Source: Pseudomonadales bacterium
GTDB lineage: Bacteria; Pseudomonadota; Gammaproteobacteria; Pseudomonadales; Azotimanducaceae
Length of the DNA: 64,000 bases
NCBI GenBank assembly: GCA_022827245.1
Contig: JAJDTI010000186.1
Span: 1 to 64,000 of the forward strand
Reading direction: 5' to 3'
Shown piece after piece: positions 42,854 to 51,844 of this stretch. The notes under the pieces are model-generated. The model ran no database searches and was not told the origin of the DNA. It saw only the letters and a program-made list of their open reading frames with translations. The stretch's first letter is position 1. Every line of letters starts with the position of its first letter. A program made the translations under genes and the position numbers.

Positions 42854-43594
42854 TCACGCCATCGCCGGAAGGTCCGGCGGACGCACGTCGAGATAGGCCG
42901 ACGGGTCGCGAATCCCGAGATGGCGCCGCACATCCGCGAGCGGCATCCGCAACAGCGCCTCCCAGTCCTGCGCCGGCAGCCAGATCGCGCGCTGGCCGGC
43001 GCGGTAGGCCTGCCACAGCGCCCGCGGGACCCCGAAGCCGAGTTCGCGGCCGAGCTTCCAGGCGCCCACGAGGACGATCATCCCGATGCCCCGGTTCGGC
43101 AACTGGGCGTAGCTGAAGGCGAGCAGGCAAACCTCTCCGAACGGGTCGCGGCCGTAGCGGGTGAGCGCATGCAGGAGATCGTGCTGATCGCGCACGCGCT
43201 CGCCGAAGCGTCTGAGCTCCGCATCGTCGAAGCCGTAGGTCTGTACCGTCTCGTTCATGCTGGCCGCCACCAGGCCGCCGGCGGTCAGGGATTCGCCGTA
43301 GACGAAGTCGTGGTACGCGCGGCCCAGCGTACCGGCCGGTAGCGCACCGAGCTTGTCGCGGTCCTGGAGCAGGTCGAGCAGATCGGTGCGCTCCCGGAGC
43401 ACCCGCCGGCCGAGTTCCGTGCGGCGGAAGCGCCCGAGCCCCCGGGTCAGCGCCGGTCCCGCCATGGCGTTGATGACCTCGAACACCCGCACGGTGTCCC
43501 CCGGATCCGCGACCAGTTGCCGCAGGGCCCGGGCCGCGACCAGCGGGCGCGCCCGCCGCCCACGCGCCGGCCACCGGCGGCCGGGCCGGGTCAC
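42854..43594 (-). CDS. Coq4 family protein (ubiquinone biosynthesis)
   Basis: A 246-residue protein with the Coq4 zinc motif HDxxH-x7-D-x3-E: His138, Asp139, His142, Asp150 and Glu154 (HDLLHALTRYGRD then PFGE). LPAGTLGRAYHDFVY and SYAQLPNRGIGMIV are also typical. Coq4 acts in ring decarboxylation/hydroxylation and organises the coenzyme Q complex in mitochondria; bacterial members are less studied. The start is GTG 43594, with GGAGG 4 bases upstream and overlapping the carbonic anhydrase stop. Confidence 0.85.
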   Translation of the reverse strand: MTRPGRRWPARGRRARPLVAARALRQLVADPGDTVRVFEVINAMAGPALTRGLGRFRRTELGRRVLRERTDLLDLLQDRDKLGALPAGTLGRAYHDFVYGESLTAGGLVAASMNETVQTYGFDDAELRRFGERVRDQHDLLHALTRYGRDPFGEVCLLAFSYAQLPNRGIGMIVLVGAWKLGRELGFGVPRALWQAYRAGQRAIWLPAQDWEALLRMPLADVRRHLGIRDPSAYLDVRPPDLPAMA

Positions 43595-44091
43595 GCCACC
43601 TCCGCGATCCGCCCGGTCTTCACGTCGTAGACGAAGCCGCGGATCCGGTCCTTCACCGGAATGAACGGACACGCCTCGATGCGTCGGATGGACTGCCGCA
43701 CGTTCTCCTCAAGCTCCGCGAACGCCTCCAGGGCGAAGGACGGGCGCAGGCCGGTGTCGGCCTCGATCGCGTCCTTCACGTCGTCGTCGCGGAACGTCAG
43801 CATGCCGCAGTCCGTATGCTGGACGAGGACGATCTCCTCCGTCCCGAGCAGACGTTGCGAGATGACCAGGGAGCGCAGCACGTCCTCGGTGACGACGCCA
43901 CCGGCGTTCCGGATCACGTGGGCGTCCCCCTCGGCGAGGCCAAGCAGCCGGCCCGTCTCGATGCGCGCGTCCATGCACGCGACGACCGCCGCCTTGCGGG
44001 CGGGCGGGGACGGGAGGTCTCCCTTGTCGAAGGCCTCCGCGTAGCGGGCATTGTTCCCGACGCAGCGATCGGCAAACGACTCGGTGCTCAT
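43591..44091 (-). CDS. Beta-class carbonic anhydrase
   Basis: A 166-residue cytosolic zinc enzyme interconverting CO2 and bicarbonate. Zinc ligands are Cys39 (ACMDAR), His92 and Cys95 (HTDCGM), with the Asp41-Arg43 dyad. It is a short plant/type-I-like form. GGAGG precedes the start. Its stop overlaps the coq4 start. A SulP transporter, possibly for bicarbonate, heads the same strand 5 kb upstream. Confidence 0.92.
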   Translation of the reverse strand: MSTESFADRCVGNNARYAEAFDKGDLPSPPARKAAVVACMDARIETGRLLGLAEGDAHVIRNAGGVVTEDVLRSLVISQRLLGTEEIVLVQHTDCGMLTFRDDDVKDAIEADTGLRPSFALEAFAELEENVRQSIRRIEACPFIPVKDRIRGFVYDVKTGRIAEVA

Positions 44092-44118
44092 GCCACCTCC
44101 TTTGTCCGGGGCAACGAT

Positions 44119-45378
44119 TCAGGAGAGCGGGTGCAGGCGTACCGGGACGTCCCGGATCCCCCGGATGAAGTTGTTGGACAGACGCTCGACATCACCGACC
44201 ACTTCCACCTTGCGAAAGCGGTTCTGGATCTCTTCCCACAGCACGCGCAACTGCATCTCGGCCAACCGGTTGCCGAGGCAACGATGCACGCCGAAACCGA
44301 ATGCGACGTGTAACCTGGCGTTGGGGCGGTCGATGATCAGCCTGTCCGCATCCTGGAAGACAGCCTCGTCGCGATTGCCGGAGATGTACCACATCACGAC
44401 CTTGTCGCCCTTCCTGATCTGTTGGCCGCCCAGCTCGTAATCCTCGAGGGCGGTGCGGCGCATGTGGATGACCGGGGTCTGCCAGCGGACCATTTCGGCC
44501 ACCATGTTCGGAATGAGGTCGGGGTTTTCACGCAGCTTCCGGTACTGGTCCGGATACCGGTTGAGTGCAATGACGCCGCCGCTGATGCTGTTGCGGGTGG
44601 TGTCGTTGCCGCCGACCACCAACAGCAGCATGGTGGCGAGGAAGCGCTCGGGGTCCTCGTTCATGCGGGCCGTGTTCTCGTTGTGGATGAGCATGGAGAT
44701 CAGGTCGAACCTCGGCGGCTGCTGTGCCCGTTCCGCCCATAGTCGATAGAAGGCCTGCGCCCCTTCCATCAGTTCTTCGTACCGCCTGCCCATGTCGATG
44801 CTGTCATCGCCTGTCACCTCGGGGACGGCGGTGGTCAGGTCCGACCAGTGCACGAGCTTGCGCCGGTCTTCGTAGGGGAAGCCGAACAGGGTAGCGAGCA
44901 TCCTGGCGGTGAGTTCGATGGAGACTTCCTGCACCCAGTTGAACGTCTCGCCCACGGGCAGGCCCTCGAGAATGTCGATGGCGCGTTCGCGAATGAGGGG
45001 CTCCAGTTCGGCCAGGTTGGTCGGCGTGAACGCCGGCGCCACGGCCATCCTTTCCGGCCGGTGTTCCGGCTCGTCCATGGCGATGAAACTCCGGCCCTGT
45101 ATGTGCCGTTCATCGGCCGGGTCGAAATCGAGTATCGCGATCCCGCCCTTCTCCGACGAAAACACCTCGTGATTGGTGTCCACCTCCTTGATCAGCCCGT
45201 GGCTCGTGACGGACCAGAACGGCCCATTCGCGCTGTCGGCGAGATAATGTACCGGCGCTTCCTCTCTCAGGCGGGCAAACCACGGTCGCCAGGTGTCGTT
45301 CCTGTAGAGTTCCGGCCGGCTGACGTCGATCTCCTCCAGGGGGACGCCCCTCGCCCGGGATGCTTCATCCGCGTACAT
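44119..45378 (-). CDS. Cytochrome P450
   Basis: A 419-residue soluble P450. The I-helix oxygen motif is GGNDTT, ExxR is present in the K-helix region before TPVIHMRRTA, and the heme loop is FGFGVHRCLG with Cys367. VIHMRRTALEDYELGG and FGFGVHRCLGNRLAEMQLR resemble bacterial CYP153/CYP125-like families acting on alkanes, terpenoids or sterols; the exact family is uncertain. The N-terminus overlaps the CoA-transferase gene by 14 bases. No ferredoxin gene is adjacent. Confidence 0.92.
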   Translation of the reverse strand: MYADEASRARGVPLEEIDVSRPELYRNDTWRPWFARLREEAPVHYLADSANGPFWSVTSHGLIKEVDTNHEVFSSEKGGIAILDFDPADERHIQGRSFIAMDEPEHRPERMAVAPAFTPTNLAELEPLIRERAIDILEGLPVGETFNWVQEVSIELTARMLATLFGFPYEDRRKLVHWSDLTTAVPEVTGDDSIDMGRRYEELMEGAQAFYRLWAERAQQPPRFDLISMLIHNENTARMNEDPERFLATMLLLVVGGNDTTRNSISGGVIALNRYPDQYRKLRENPDLIPNMVAEMVRWQTPVIHMRRTALEDYELGGQQIRKGDKVVMWYISGNRDEAVFQDADRLIIDRPNARLHVAFGFGVHRCLGNRLAEMQLRVLWEEIQNRFRKVEVVGDVERLSNNFIRGIRDVPVRLHPLS

Positions 45379-46714
45379 CGGTTACTCCTCGTCTGCGAAC
45401 GTGTGGCTCGGTCAGGTCAGCGTTTGTGCGGGTCACGCCGTCCACGATCAGCGCCTCCGTCTCCGCCTCGGAGAAACCCAGTTCAGCGAGGATGTCGCGT
45501 GTCTCCGAGGCGAAGGCCGCCGTCGGTTCCCGGGGCCGGAAACCGTCTCCATCCAGCCTGACCGGCGGCGACGGCGCGGTGACGTCCCCCGCCTCCGGGT
45601 GCGGGAACGTGTAGAGCATCCCGTTGGCGCGCACGTGCTCGTCGTCGAACAGCTCCACGGGGAACTTGACCGCGGAGACCGGGACGCCCGCCGCGCGCAG
45701 ACGGGAGATCCAGTGCGCGCCGGGCTCGGTGCGCATCGTGTCCTCTATCTCGGCGCGGAGCCGGTCGTAGTATGCGTGGCTGTCCTCGTTGCCCGGGGCG
45801 TCCAGTTCCTCGTCCACGGCGCCCACCACCTCCAGGAACCGCACCCGCAACGCGCGGCTGCCACAGGCGACGGCGACGGGGACATCTGCCGTGTCGTACG
45901 TGCGGAAGTACACCTTGAGCAGCAGCATGGCCCGCGCCGAGGTCATTCCCCGGCCCTGCTCGACGAACCCCGCGCCGTCCCGCCGCTGGCGCTCGAGACG
46001 CGCGAGCACCTCTTCGTGGACGGCCGCGTCCTCCCGTTCGGAGCGTACGAGCTGGTTGTTGGCCAGCGTCATGGCGGCCTGCATGAGGGACACGTCGACC
46101 GCGCCCCCCACGCCGGTCCGCTCCCGCCGCAGCAGCGCCGAAGCGATGCCGAACGCCAGGCTCATCGCGCACATGTAGTCCGCGCTCACCGGGTCGCCGG
46201 GCGCCGGCCGGCCGTCGACGACCCGCCCGTTCGCCGCCATCAGCCCGGTCCGGGCCTGGACGACGATGTCCATGCCCGCGAGGTCCGCTTCGGGCCCCTG
46301 CTTGCCGAATGCCGTCACGGAGCCGGTGACCAGCCGCGGGAAGCATCGCCGCAGGGTGTCCGGATCGAGGCCGAGCTCCCGGTCGAGGCCCGGCCGGAAG
46401 TTCATCAGGGCGACGTCCGCCCATCCCAGCAGCCGGTCGATCACGGGTTTCGCGGCGTGCTCCCGCAGCGCCAGCGGCAGCGACCGCTTGCCGCGGTTGC
46501 GCGACAGGAAGATGCGCGTCTCGAGCGGTGCAATCTGGCGCAGGAGCCGCGTCGGGTCCCCGGTCAGGGCCTCCACCTTGATGACGGTCGCACCGCCTTC
46601 CGCGAGCAACTGGCCGCAGAACGGGACGGAGACGAACTGGCCGAACTCCACGACGCGCACGCCGGCGAACGGCCGGGCGTCCTCCCCGGCGGCGCGGTCG
46701 GCGCCGTCAGGCAT
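45365..46714 (-). CDS. Class III CoA-transferase (CaiB/BaiF family)
   Basis: A 449-residue CoA-transferase. VRVVEFGQFVSVPFCGQLLA and GATVIKVEAL form the CoA-binding N-terminus, RNRGKRSLPL is conserved, and the catalytic Asp is in GMDIVVQARTG. The C-terminal PHPEAG region closes the ring. It would activate an acid as its CoA thioester. ATG 46714 overlaps the GST stop; the open frame further upstream has no ribosome site. It belongs with the P450 gene in one operon. Confidence 0.9.
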   Translation of the reverse strand: MPDGADRAAGEDARPFAGVRVVEFGQFVSVPFCGQLLAEGGATVIKVEALTGDPTRLLRQIAPLETRIFLSRNRGKRSLPLALREHAAKPVIDRLLGWADVALMNFRPGLDRELGLDPDTLRRCFPRLVTGSVTAFGKQGPEADLAGMDIVVQARTGLMAANGRVVDGRPAPGDPVSADYMCAMSLAFGIASALLRRERTGVGGAVDVSLMQAAMTLANNQLVRSEREDAAVHEEVLARLERQRRDGAGFVEQGRGMTSARAMLLLKVYFRTYDTADVPVAVACGSRALRVRFLEVVGAVDEELDAPGNEDSHAYYDRLRAEIEDTMRTEPGAHWISRLRAAGVPVSAVKFPVELFDDEHVRANGMLYTFPHPEAGDVTAPSPPVRLDGDGFRPREPTAAFASETRDILAELGFSEAETEALIVDGVTRTNADLTEPHVRRRGVTDVRG

Positions 46715-47336
46715 CCGATTGCGCCGCCGCCACCAAGGCGTCGTCTTTCGCCTCCGCACGGACGCGCGCGGGACGCTCGCTGACGCGCGCCCAGTAGTCC
46801 TCGAACACCGGCCGCGGTTCCAGGGTCTTCAGCATGTGCAGGCCGAACCCGATCTGCGCTCCGACATACACGTCCGCGGCCGAGAAGGACTCGCCGGCCA
46901 CGTACGGCCCCGCGGCGAGGGCGCCCTCCAGCGCGTCGACGACCGCCTGAAACGTGCCGTAGCCGGCCGACCGCTCCAGCTCGCTCGGGACCTTGAAGCC
47001 GAGCATGGTGTCCAGCGTGGCCGCCTCGAGCGGTCCGGCCGCAAAGAACAGCCAGCGGTAGTACGCCCCCCGGGAGTCCGCCGGCGGCGCCAGGCCCGCT
47101 TCCGGGAACGCGTCCGCGAGGTACGCGCAAATCGCCGCCGCTTCCGTGACGACGACATCGCCGTGGCGGATGGCCGGGACCTTGCCCATCGGATTGACGT
47201 CCAGGTACCCGGGCGACTTCATCGACTCGAAGTCGAGCACTTCCGCGCGGTAGTCGACGCCCGTCTCCTCCAGCATCCAGCGCGCGATGCGCCCGCGCGA
47301 CATGGGATTGGTGTAGAGCACCAGGTCGGTGGACAT
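46707..47336 (-). CDS. Glutathione S-transferase
   Basis: A 209-residue GST. The N-terminal thioredoxin domain has YTNPMSRGRIARWML (candidate catalytic Ser13), VNPMGKVPAI (cis-Pro) and VVTEAAAICAYLA (glutathione-binding Glu-Ala). The C-terminal helical domain contains FSAADVYVGAQI. The ribosome site GAGGAG lies 7 bases before ATG 47336. Position between a transporter and CoA-transferase suggests a catabolic or detoxifying step. Confidence 0.92.
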   Translation of the reverse strand: MSTDLVLYTNPMSRGRIARWMLEETGVDYRAEVLDFESMKSPGYLDVNPMGKVPAIRHGDVVVTEAAAICAYLADAFPEAGLAPPADSRGAYYRWLFFAAGPLEAATLDTMLGFKVPSELERSAGYGTFQAVVDALEGALAAGPYVAGESFSAADVYVGAQIGFGLHMLKTLEPRPVFEDYWARVSERPARVRAEAKDDALVAAAQSDA

Positions 47337-47371
47337 GTATATCTCCTCTTCGATTCGCGGACAGGCCGCGT

Positions 47372-48985
47372 TCAACCGTACAGCAACCGCGCCGCCACGT
47401 CCCGCGCCTCGTCCAGGTTGCCCACCATCCGATCCGCGGGGACCTGGCGCAGGACGTCGAGCCTCGCCAGGGTATCCGCGACGGGTCCGTCGAGCCCCAT
47501 CACGACGGGCTCCGTGCGCGCGCGGGCCGCCTCGTCGAGCAGCCCCTCGAGCACCATCGCGGCGCTGTAGTCGAGGTAGGTCGCGCCCGAGAAGTCGAAG
47601 ATCACGACGTCGTGCTCCTTGATGTCGGCGCCGATCACCTCCATCAGCTTCCGCGACGACGCCACCGTGAACCGCCCGCGCAACGCCACCAGGCCCACTC
47701 GCGCCGAGTAGGGATCCGCCTCCGGGACCTCGCGGTCCGGGAAGAACGTCTGGTCGAGGAGCGGCACGGACACGGCACTGTCGAGTTCGAGCCCCTCGAG
47801 CTGCCGGGCATGGGCCATGCCGGCGGCGATCAGACCGACGGCGACGGCCGTGATCAGGTCCACGAACACCGTGAGCCCGAGCGTCGCCAGCAGGACGATC
47901 AGGTGCTCGCGCTGCATGCGATGGATACGACCGAGCAGCCGCCAGTCGACGATGCCCCAGCCGATCCGGATCAGCATGGCTGCCAGCACCGCCTGGGGAA
48001 TCGGCTCCGCGAACCGGCTGAGTCCCAGCAGCACGCCGAGCAACAGCAACGCGTACACAACGCTCGACATCCGCGTCCGGCCACCCGAGCGGATGTTCGT
48101 GACGGTAAGCACGGGTGACCCCGCGCCCGGCAGCCCACCGAAGAGTCCTGCGACGACGTTGCCGACGCCCTGCCCCACGAGTTCCCGGTTCGGACGGTGC
48201 CGGGTGCCGGTGAGCGAGTCGGCCACGAGCGAGATCAGCAGGCTGTCGACCGAGCCCAGCAAGGCAAGGATGAGCGCCGGCTCGAGAGCCCGTGCGAGGA
48301 ACTCCGGCGCGGGGGCCGTCCACTGGAACGCCGGCAGCCCGGTCGGGATGTTCCCGATCGTCGGGGCGTCGGTCAGCCAGGCCACCCCAAGCAGCGTGCC
48401 GACGAGCAAGGCCACGAGCGCCCCGGGCACGAGCCGGTCGAATCGCCTCGGCCACAGCGCCCAGATGCCCAGGGTGGCGGCGCCGATGCCGAGCGCGCTC
48501 GGATTCGTCGCAGCGACGGCCTCCGGCAGGGCCTTGACGGCGCCGACCGCTCCTCCCGGCGCGACCGGCAGGCCGAGCAGAGGAAGGAGCTGCATCATGA
48601 TGATGATGATGCCGATGCCCGACATGAACCCGGAGACGACCACGTGCGGCGTATAGGCCACGTAGCGCCCGATGCGCGAGATGCCGAGGAGAACCTGCAA
48701 CAGCCCTCCGAGCACCACGATCGTCAGGGCCTCGGGGAGCGTGCTGGCATGCGTGGTCACGATGACGGCCATGGCTACCGTCATCGGGGCTGTCGGGCCG
48801 GACACCTGGGAGCGGGTGCCGCCGAACACCGAGGCGAAGAACCCCACCGCGATGGCGCCGTACAGACCCGCGGCGGCGCCCATCCCCGAGGCGATGCCGA
48901 AGCCGAGCGCGACCGGCAGCGCGACCACCGCGGCCGTGACGCCCCCGAACAGGTCGCCCCGCAGGGTCGGAAGATCGTACTGCAT
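47372..48985 (-). CDS. SulP family anion transporter with STAS domain
   Basis: A 537-residue inner-membrane transporter. About 12-14 hydrophobic helices include GGVTAAVVALPVALGFGIASG and SQVSGPTAPMTV, the SulP anion-site signature; the C-terminal STAS domain (about 430-537) contains FDFSGATYLDYSA. Members move sulfate or bicarbonate (BicA, DauA). Sharing a directon with a carbonic anhydrase favours bicarbonate, though this is an inference. It is the first gene of the six-gene minus-strand run. Confidence 0.9.
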   Translation of the reverse strand: MQYDLPTLRGDLFGGVTAAVVALPVALGFGIASGMGAAAGLYGAIAVGFFASVFGGTRSQVSGPTAPMTVAMAVIVTTHASTLPEALTIVVLGGLLQVLLGISRIGRYVAYTPHVVVSGFMSGIGIIIIMMQLLPLLGLPVAPGGAVGAVKALPEAVAATNPSALGIGAATLGIWALWPRRFDRLVPGALVALLVGTLLGVAWLTDAPTIGNIPTGLPAFQWTAPAPEFLARALEPALILALLGSVDSLLISLVADSLTGTRHRPNRELVGQGVGNVVAGLFGGLPGAGSPVLTVTNIRSGGRTRMSSVVYALLLLGVLLGLSRFAEPIPQAVLAAMLIRIGWGIVDWRLLGRIHRMQREHLIVLLATLGLTVFVDLITAVAVGLIAAGMAHARQLEGLELDSAVSVPLLDQTFFPDREVPEADPYSARVGLVALRGRFTVASSRKLMEVIGADIKEHDVVIFDFSGATYLDYSAAMVLEGLLDEAARARTEPVVMGLDGPVADTLARLDVLRQVPADRMVGNLDEARDVAARLLYG

Positions 48986-49329
48986 GCCTCAAGCGGCTCC
49001 GGTCAGTCACTCGGGTCCGTCGGGAGGACGCCGTCCCGCCACATCCTGCCAGCCGGGGTGGGGAACCGCCTGGGCCTCCGCGGTTCCCCGGGCGCGACCT
49101 GTCTTCGTGCGCCAGACCGCGGGTCAATCATAGCCCGTCGCGGCGCGGCCGCGACAGCGAAGGCAGCGACTCGCACCCGCGTCGGGGGCACGTCGCGCCC
49201 GTGCGGGGCCTTTCGCGATAGTGGGCTAGACGCCCGGCCCGTGCGGCGCTTACCCAATTCGGAGATCGATGTCAATGTTCCAACTTCACAGGCCGGACGT
49301 TACAGTAGGAGGTTGCAGGGGAGGAACCA
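48986..49329. other. 344-base intergenic region with a leader hairpin
   Basis: No convincing gene. GGGGAACCGC (49060-49069) and GCGGTTCCCC (49080-49089) form a perfect 10-bp stem with a 10-base loop in the leader of the SulP gene. The stretch 49250-49315 is less GC-rich and probably holds the promoter of the small gene at 49330, but no clear boxes are seen. A 90-codon minus frame inside it has no ribosome site and looks spurious. Confidence 0.4.
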
Positions 49330-49509
49330 ATGGCAAACAAACCACGTACGGATGCGGCCATCGCCCGCACCAGGGAGCAACTCGCGGCAGATGTGGACGC
49401 ATTCCTCAAGTCGGGCAAGAAGATCAAGCAAATCCCCATGGGGGTAAGCGGACAGGGCCCGTCGAGCAGCGGACGGAAACAACTCGTCCTGAAGCCGCGC
49501 CGGGCCTAG
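49330..49509 (+). CDS. Small SutA-like protein (59 aa)
   Basis: A 59-residue basic protein. GGGGAGGA lies 5 bases before ATG 49330. The core QLAADVDAFLKSGKKIKQIP, then GVSG, resembles the QxxxFLxxGGKVxxI motif of SutA, the small RNA-polymerase-binding regulator of Pseudomonas, and related short proteins; the tail SGRKQLVLKPRRA is basic. It lacks the long acidic N-terminus of SutA. It is too short for usual gene callers' length cut-offs. The function is inferred only from motif resemblance. Confidence 0.65.
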   Translation: MANKPRTDAAIARTREQLAADVDAFLKSGKKIKQIPMGVSGQGPSSSGRKQLVLKPRRA

Positions 49510-49621
49510 GCACCCGGACGCGCACCACACCCGAAACGCCGGCACCCTCACGCGACGGCGGCAACACAGCGAAGCGACGGCACCGGATTCCCAGCGGCTC
49601 ACGCACCACGCAACCGGGCGC

Positions 49622-50416
49622 ATGTACGACTCATCGACGGATCGCCTGACCACTCAGTTGAGTGGCGGGCGCTTCACGGTCAGCTTCGACGACGGCGACG
49701 AGAACCGCATCGACTACGCGGCGCTCGAGGCGTTGACGTCGATATCCCGCAGGGCGGCCGACGACCCGGAGGTTCGCGTCCTGGCCCTGACCGGGGCGCG
49801 CGGCACCTTCTCCGCCGGCGCGGCACGGGACATGGGCTCCTGGCCGGAGCGTTTCGGCCACCGCAGACCCGGGGGCTCGCACGGCCCGGCCCCGCTTCCC
49901 GAGCAGGACGCCCTGCGTACCCTGCGGTCCCTGATGAAACCCACCGTCGCGGTGCTCGAGGGCGCCGTCTCCGGCCTGGCCCTCGACCTCGCCTGCGTCT
50001 GCGACCTGCGACTCGCGCTACCGGACGCCCGCATCGGCGATCCGCGCGTCGCCACCGGCACCGCCGCTTCCACCGGCATCGCCTATGTCCTGCCGCGCCT
50101 GATCGGCCAGTCCCAGGCGATGCGCATCCTGCTGCTCGGAGAGACCCTCGACGCGGCGGAGGCCCTGCGCATCCGGCTCGTGCACCAGGTCGTCGCGGAT
50201 CGCGACGCCGCCGACGCCGTCATCGCCAACATCGCCGCCATGCCGACGCGGGCCTGGGAAGTGCACAAGATGCAGGTCCTCGGACAACTCGATCTCGACT
50301 TCGACGCCGCGATGGTCCACAGCCTCGGCATCCGCCAGACGCACGTCATCGAGGACCGCATCGAGGGTGTGCAGGCGTGGCGCGAGCGGCGCGAGCCCCG
50401 CTTCACCGGTCGATGA
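49622..50416 (+). CDS. Enoyl-CoA hydratase/isomerase (crotonase) family, atypical
   Basis: A 264-residue crotonase-fold protein. GTFSAGAARDM is the oxyanion-hole loop and VLEGAVSGLALDLACVCDLRLAL is split over the second. The catalytic Glu pair of hydratases is not kept: Asp replaces the first (LALDLAC) and Arg the second (GDPRVATG). It is therefore probably not a simple hydratase. It overlaps the next crotonase gene (ATGA). Confidence 0.85.
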   Translation: MYDSSTDRLTTQLSGGRFTVSFDDGDENRIDYAALEALTSISRRAADDPEVRVLALTGARGTFSAGAARDMGSWPERFGHRRPGGSHGPAPLPEQDALRTLRSLMKPTVAVLEGAVSGLALDLACVCDLRLALPDARIGDPRVATGTAASTGIAYVLPRLIGQSQAMRILLLGETLDAAEALRIRLVHQVVADRDAADAVIANIAAMPTRAWEVHKMQVLGQLDLDFDAAMVHSLGIRQTHVIEDRIEGVQAWRERREPRFTGR

Positions 50417-51126
50417 CGGACAGTCCCCTCCTGATCGTCGAGGACGACGGCGCGGTACGGCACATCCGCCTCAACCGCCCCGAGAAACTGAACGCCATCG
50501 ATCCGCTGCAGCACGAGCGGATCGGGCGGGCCTTCCTGGCAGCCGACGCCGATCCCGACGTGCGCGCGATCGCTTTCTCGGGCGTCGGCCGCGCGTTCTG
50601 CGCCGGCGACGACCTCGGGGCGGACTCCAGGTCCTGGCCGGAGCGCATGCAGAGCAGGCTGGTGGACCTCGATCTCGGCCTCGGCCCGGCGCTGCTCCTC
50701 GAGACCGCCGGCTGGGTGCGCCACGTCGGCAAGCCCACGGTGGCACTGATGCACGGCGCCGCCCTCGGCTCCGGGTACGACTACAGCCTGTCCTGCGACT
50801 TCCGCGTGGCGACGGCGGACGTGAACTACGGCGACCCGCGCATCCACCGGGCGATGTGGGCCGCCGAGGGCTGGTCCTACAAGCTCGTCCGGCAGGTCGA
50901 CCAGTCCGCGGTCACGCCGATCGCCTACCTGGGCGAACGCATGGACGGCGAGCGCGCCTTCGAATACGGCCTGGTCCACAAGGTGTACCCGCCGGGCAGC
51001 GACCTGCTCGAGGCGAGCCGGCCGCTCCTGGCCGCGCTCGCCGAGCTCGACGCCGACGCCTACCGCGAGACGAAACGGGCCATACTTGCCGGCCTCGACC
51101 TGGGCTTCGAGGCGTCCCTGCGATGA
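50413..51126 (+). CDS. Enoyl-CoA hydratase/isomerase (crotonase) family, atypical
   Basis: A 237-residue crotonase. RAFCAGDDLGAD and MHGAALGSGYDYSLSCD are the oxyanion-hole loops. As in the preceding gene, Asp replaces the first catalytic Glu (GSGYDYSL) and Arg the second (YGDPRIHR). The pair may form a mixed oligomer or act on an unusual CoA ester. Its start is coupled to the upstream crotonase; the next gene begins 7 bases after its stop. Confidence 0.86.
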   Translation: MTDSPLLIVEDDGAVRHIRLNRPEKLNAIDPLQHERIGRAFLAADADPDVRAIAFSGVGRAFCAGDDLGADSRSWPERMQSRLVDLDLGLGPALLLETAGWVRHVGKPTVALMHGAALGSGYDYSLSCDFRVATADVNYGDPRIHRAMWAAEGWSYKLVRQVDQSAVTPIAYLGERMDGERAFEYGLVHKVYPPGSDLLEASRPLLAALAELDADAYRETKRAILAGLDLGFEASLR

Positions 51127-51133
51127 ACGAACG

Positions 51134-51844
51134 ATGACCGCGCCCCCTTCCGATTTCGACCCCCTGGCGTCCGACGCGCCGCTGATCGTCTACATCGACT
51201 ACAAGAGCCCCTACGCCTTCATCGCCAAGGACCCGACGTACGCGATCGGGGACGAGCTGGGCATCGAGATCGACTGGCGGCCGCTGACCCTCGACATCCC
51301 GAGCTTCCTCGGTTCCGCGCGCCTCGACGCGAAGGACAAGGTGGTCGAGCAGAACCGCACGGCGGAGCAGTGGCAAGGAGTCCGGTACGCCTACCGCGAC
51401 GCGCGACGCTATGCGCGCATCGCCGGCTACATGCTGCGCGGCACCGTGAAGATCTGGGACACGTCCCTCGTGCACATCGGGATGCTGTGGGCCAAGCGCC
51501 AGGGACGCGACATCCTGCGCCGCTACACCGACATCACCTACGAGCGCTTCTGGCGCCGCGAACTCGACGCGGAAGACCCGCGTGTCGTGACCGCCGTACT
51601 GGCGGAGGCAGGCGCCGACGTCGGGGGGTTCGACGACTTCCACACCGGCCCCGGGCGCGCGGAACACGACGCCATGCAGGCGGCGATGTTCGACGCCGGC
51701 GTCTTCGGCGTACCGGGCTACGTCGTCGATGGAGAGTACTTCTGGGGGCGCGAGCACCTGCCGACCGTACGCTGGATGCTGACAGGCCGCGAAGGTCCCG
51801 CGCCCGACATCGCGTACCGCCGGTTCGGGGACGCCGATGACTGA
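51134..51844 (+). CDS. DsbA/2-hydroxychromene-2-carboxylate isomerase-like thioredoxin-fold protein
   Basis: A 236-residue kappa-GST/DsbA-like protein. IDYKSPYAFIAKDPT at the N-terminus has the SPY motif of HCCA isomerases and no CxxC; FGVPGYVVDGEYFWGREHL is the cis-Pro and C-terminal signature. Such proteins use glutathione to isomerise aromatic ring-cleavage products. It overlaps the following paralogue by 8 bases. Confidence 0.83.
   Translation: MTAPPSDFDPLASDAPLIVYIDYKSPYAFIAKDPTYAIGDELGIEIDWRPLTLDIPSFLGSARLDAKDKVVEQNRTAEQWQGVRYAYRDARRYARIAGYMLRGTVKIWDTSLVHIGMLWAKRQGRDILRRYTDITYERFWRRELDAEDPRVVTAVLAEAGADVGGFDDFHTGPGRAEHDAMQAAMFDAGVFGVPGYVVDGEYFWGREHLPTVRWMLTGREGPAPDIAYRRFGDADD

Noticed and set aside
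47336-47351. The GST ribosome-binding region (GAGGAGATATACATG) looks like a laboratory expression-vector leader
   Set aside because: The surrounding sequence is ordinary genomic DNA with coding genes on both sides; the similarity is limited to a good natural Shine-Dalgarno and a short AT spacer.
49003-49275. A 90-codon minus-strand frame in the gap before the small gene
   Set aside because: No ribosome site, highly basic and Arg/Pro-rich composition typical of out-of-frame GC-rich DNA, and no motif.
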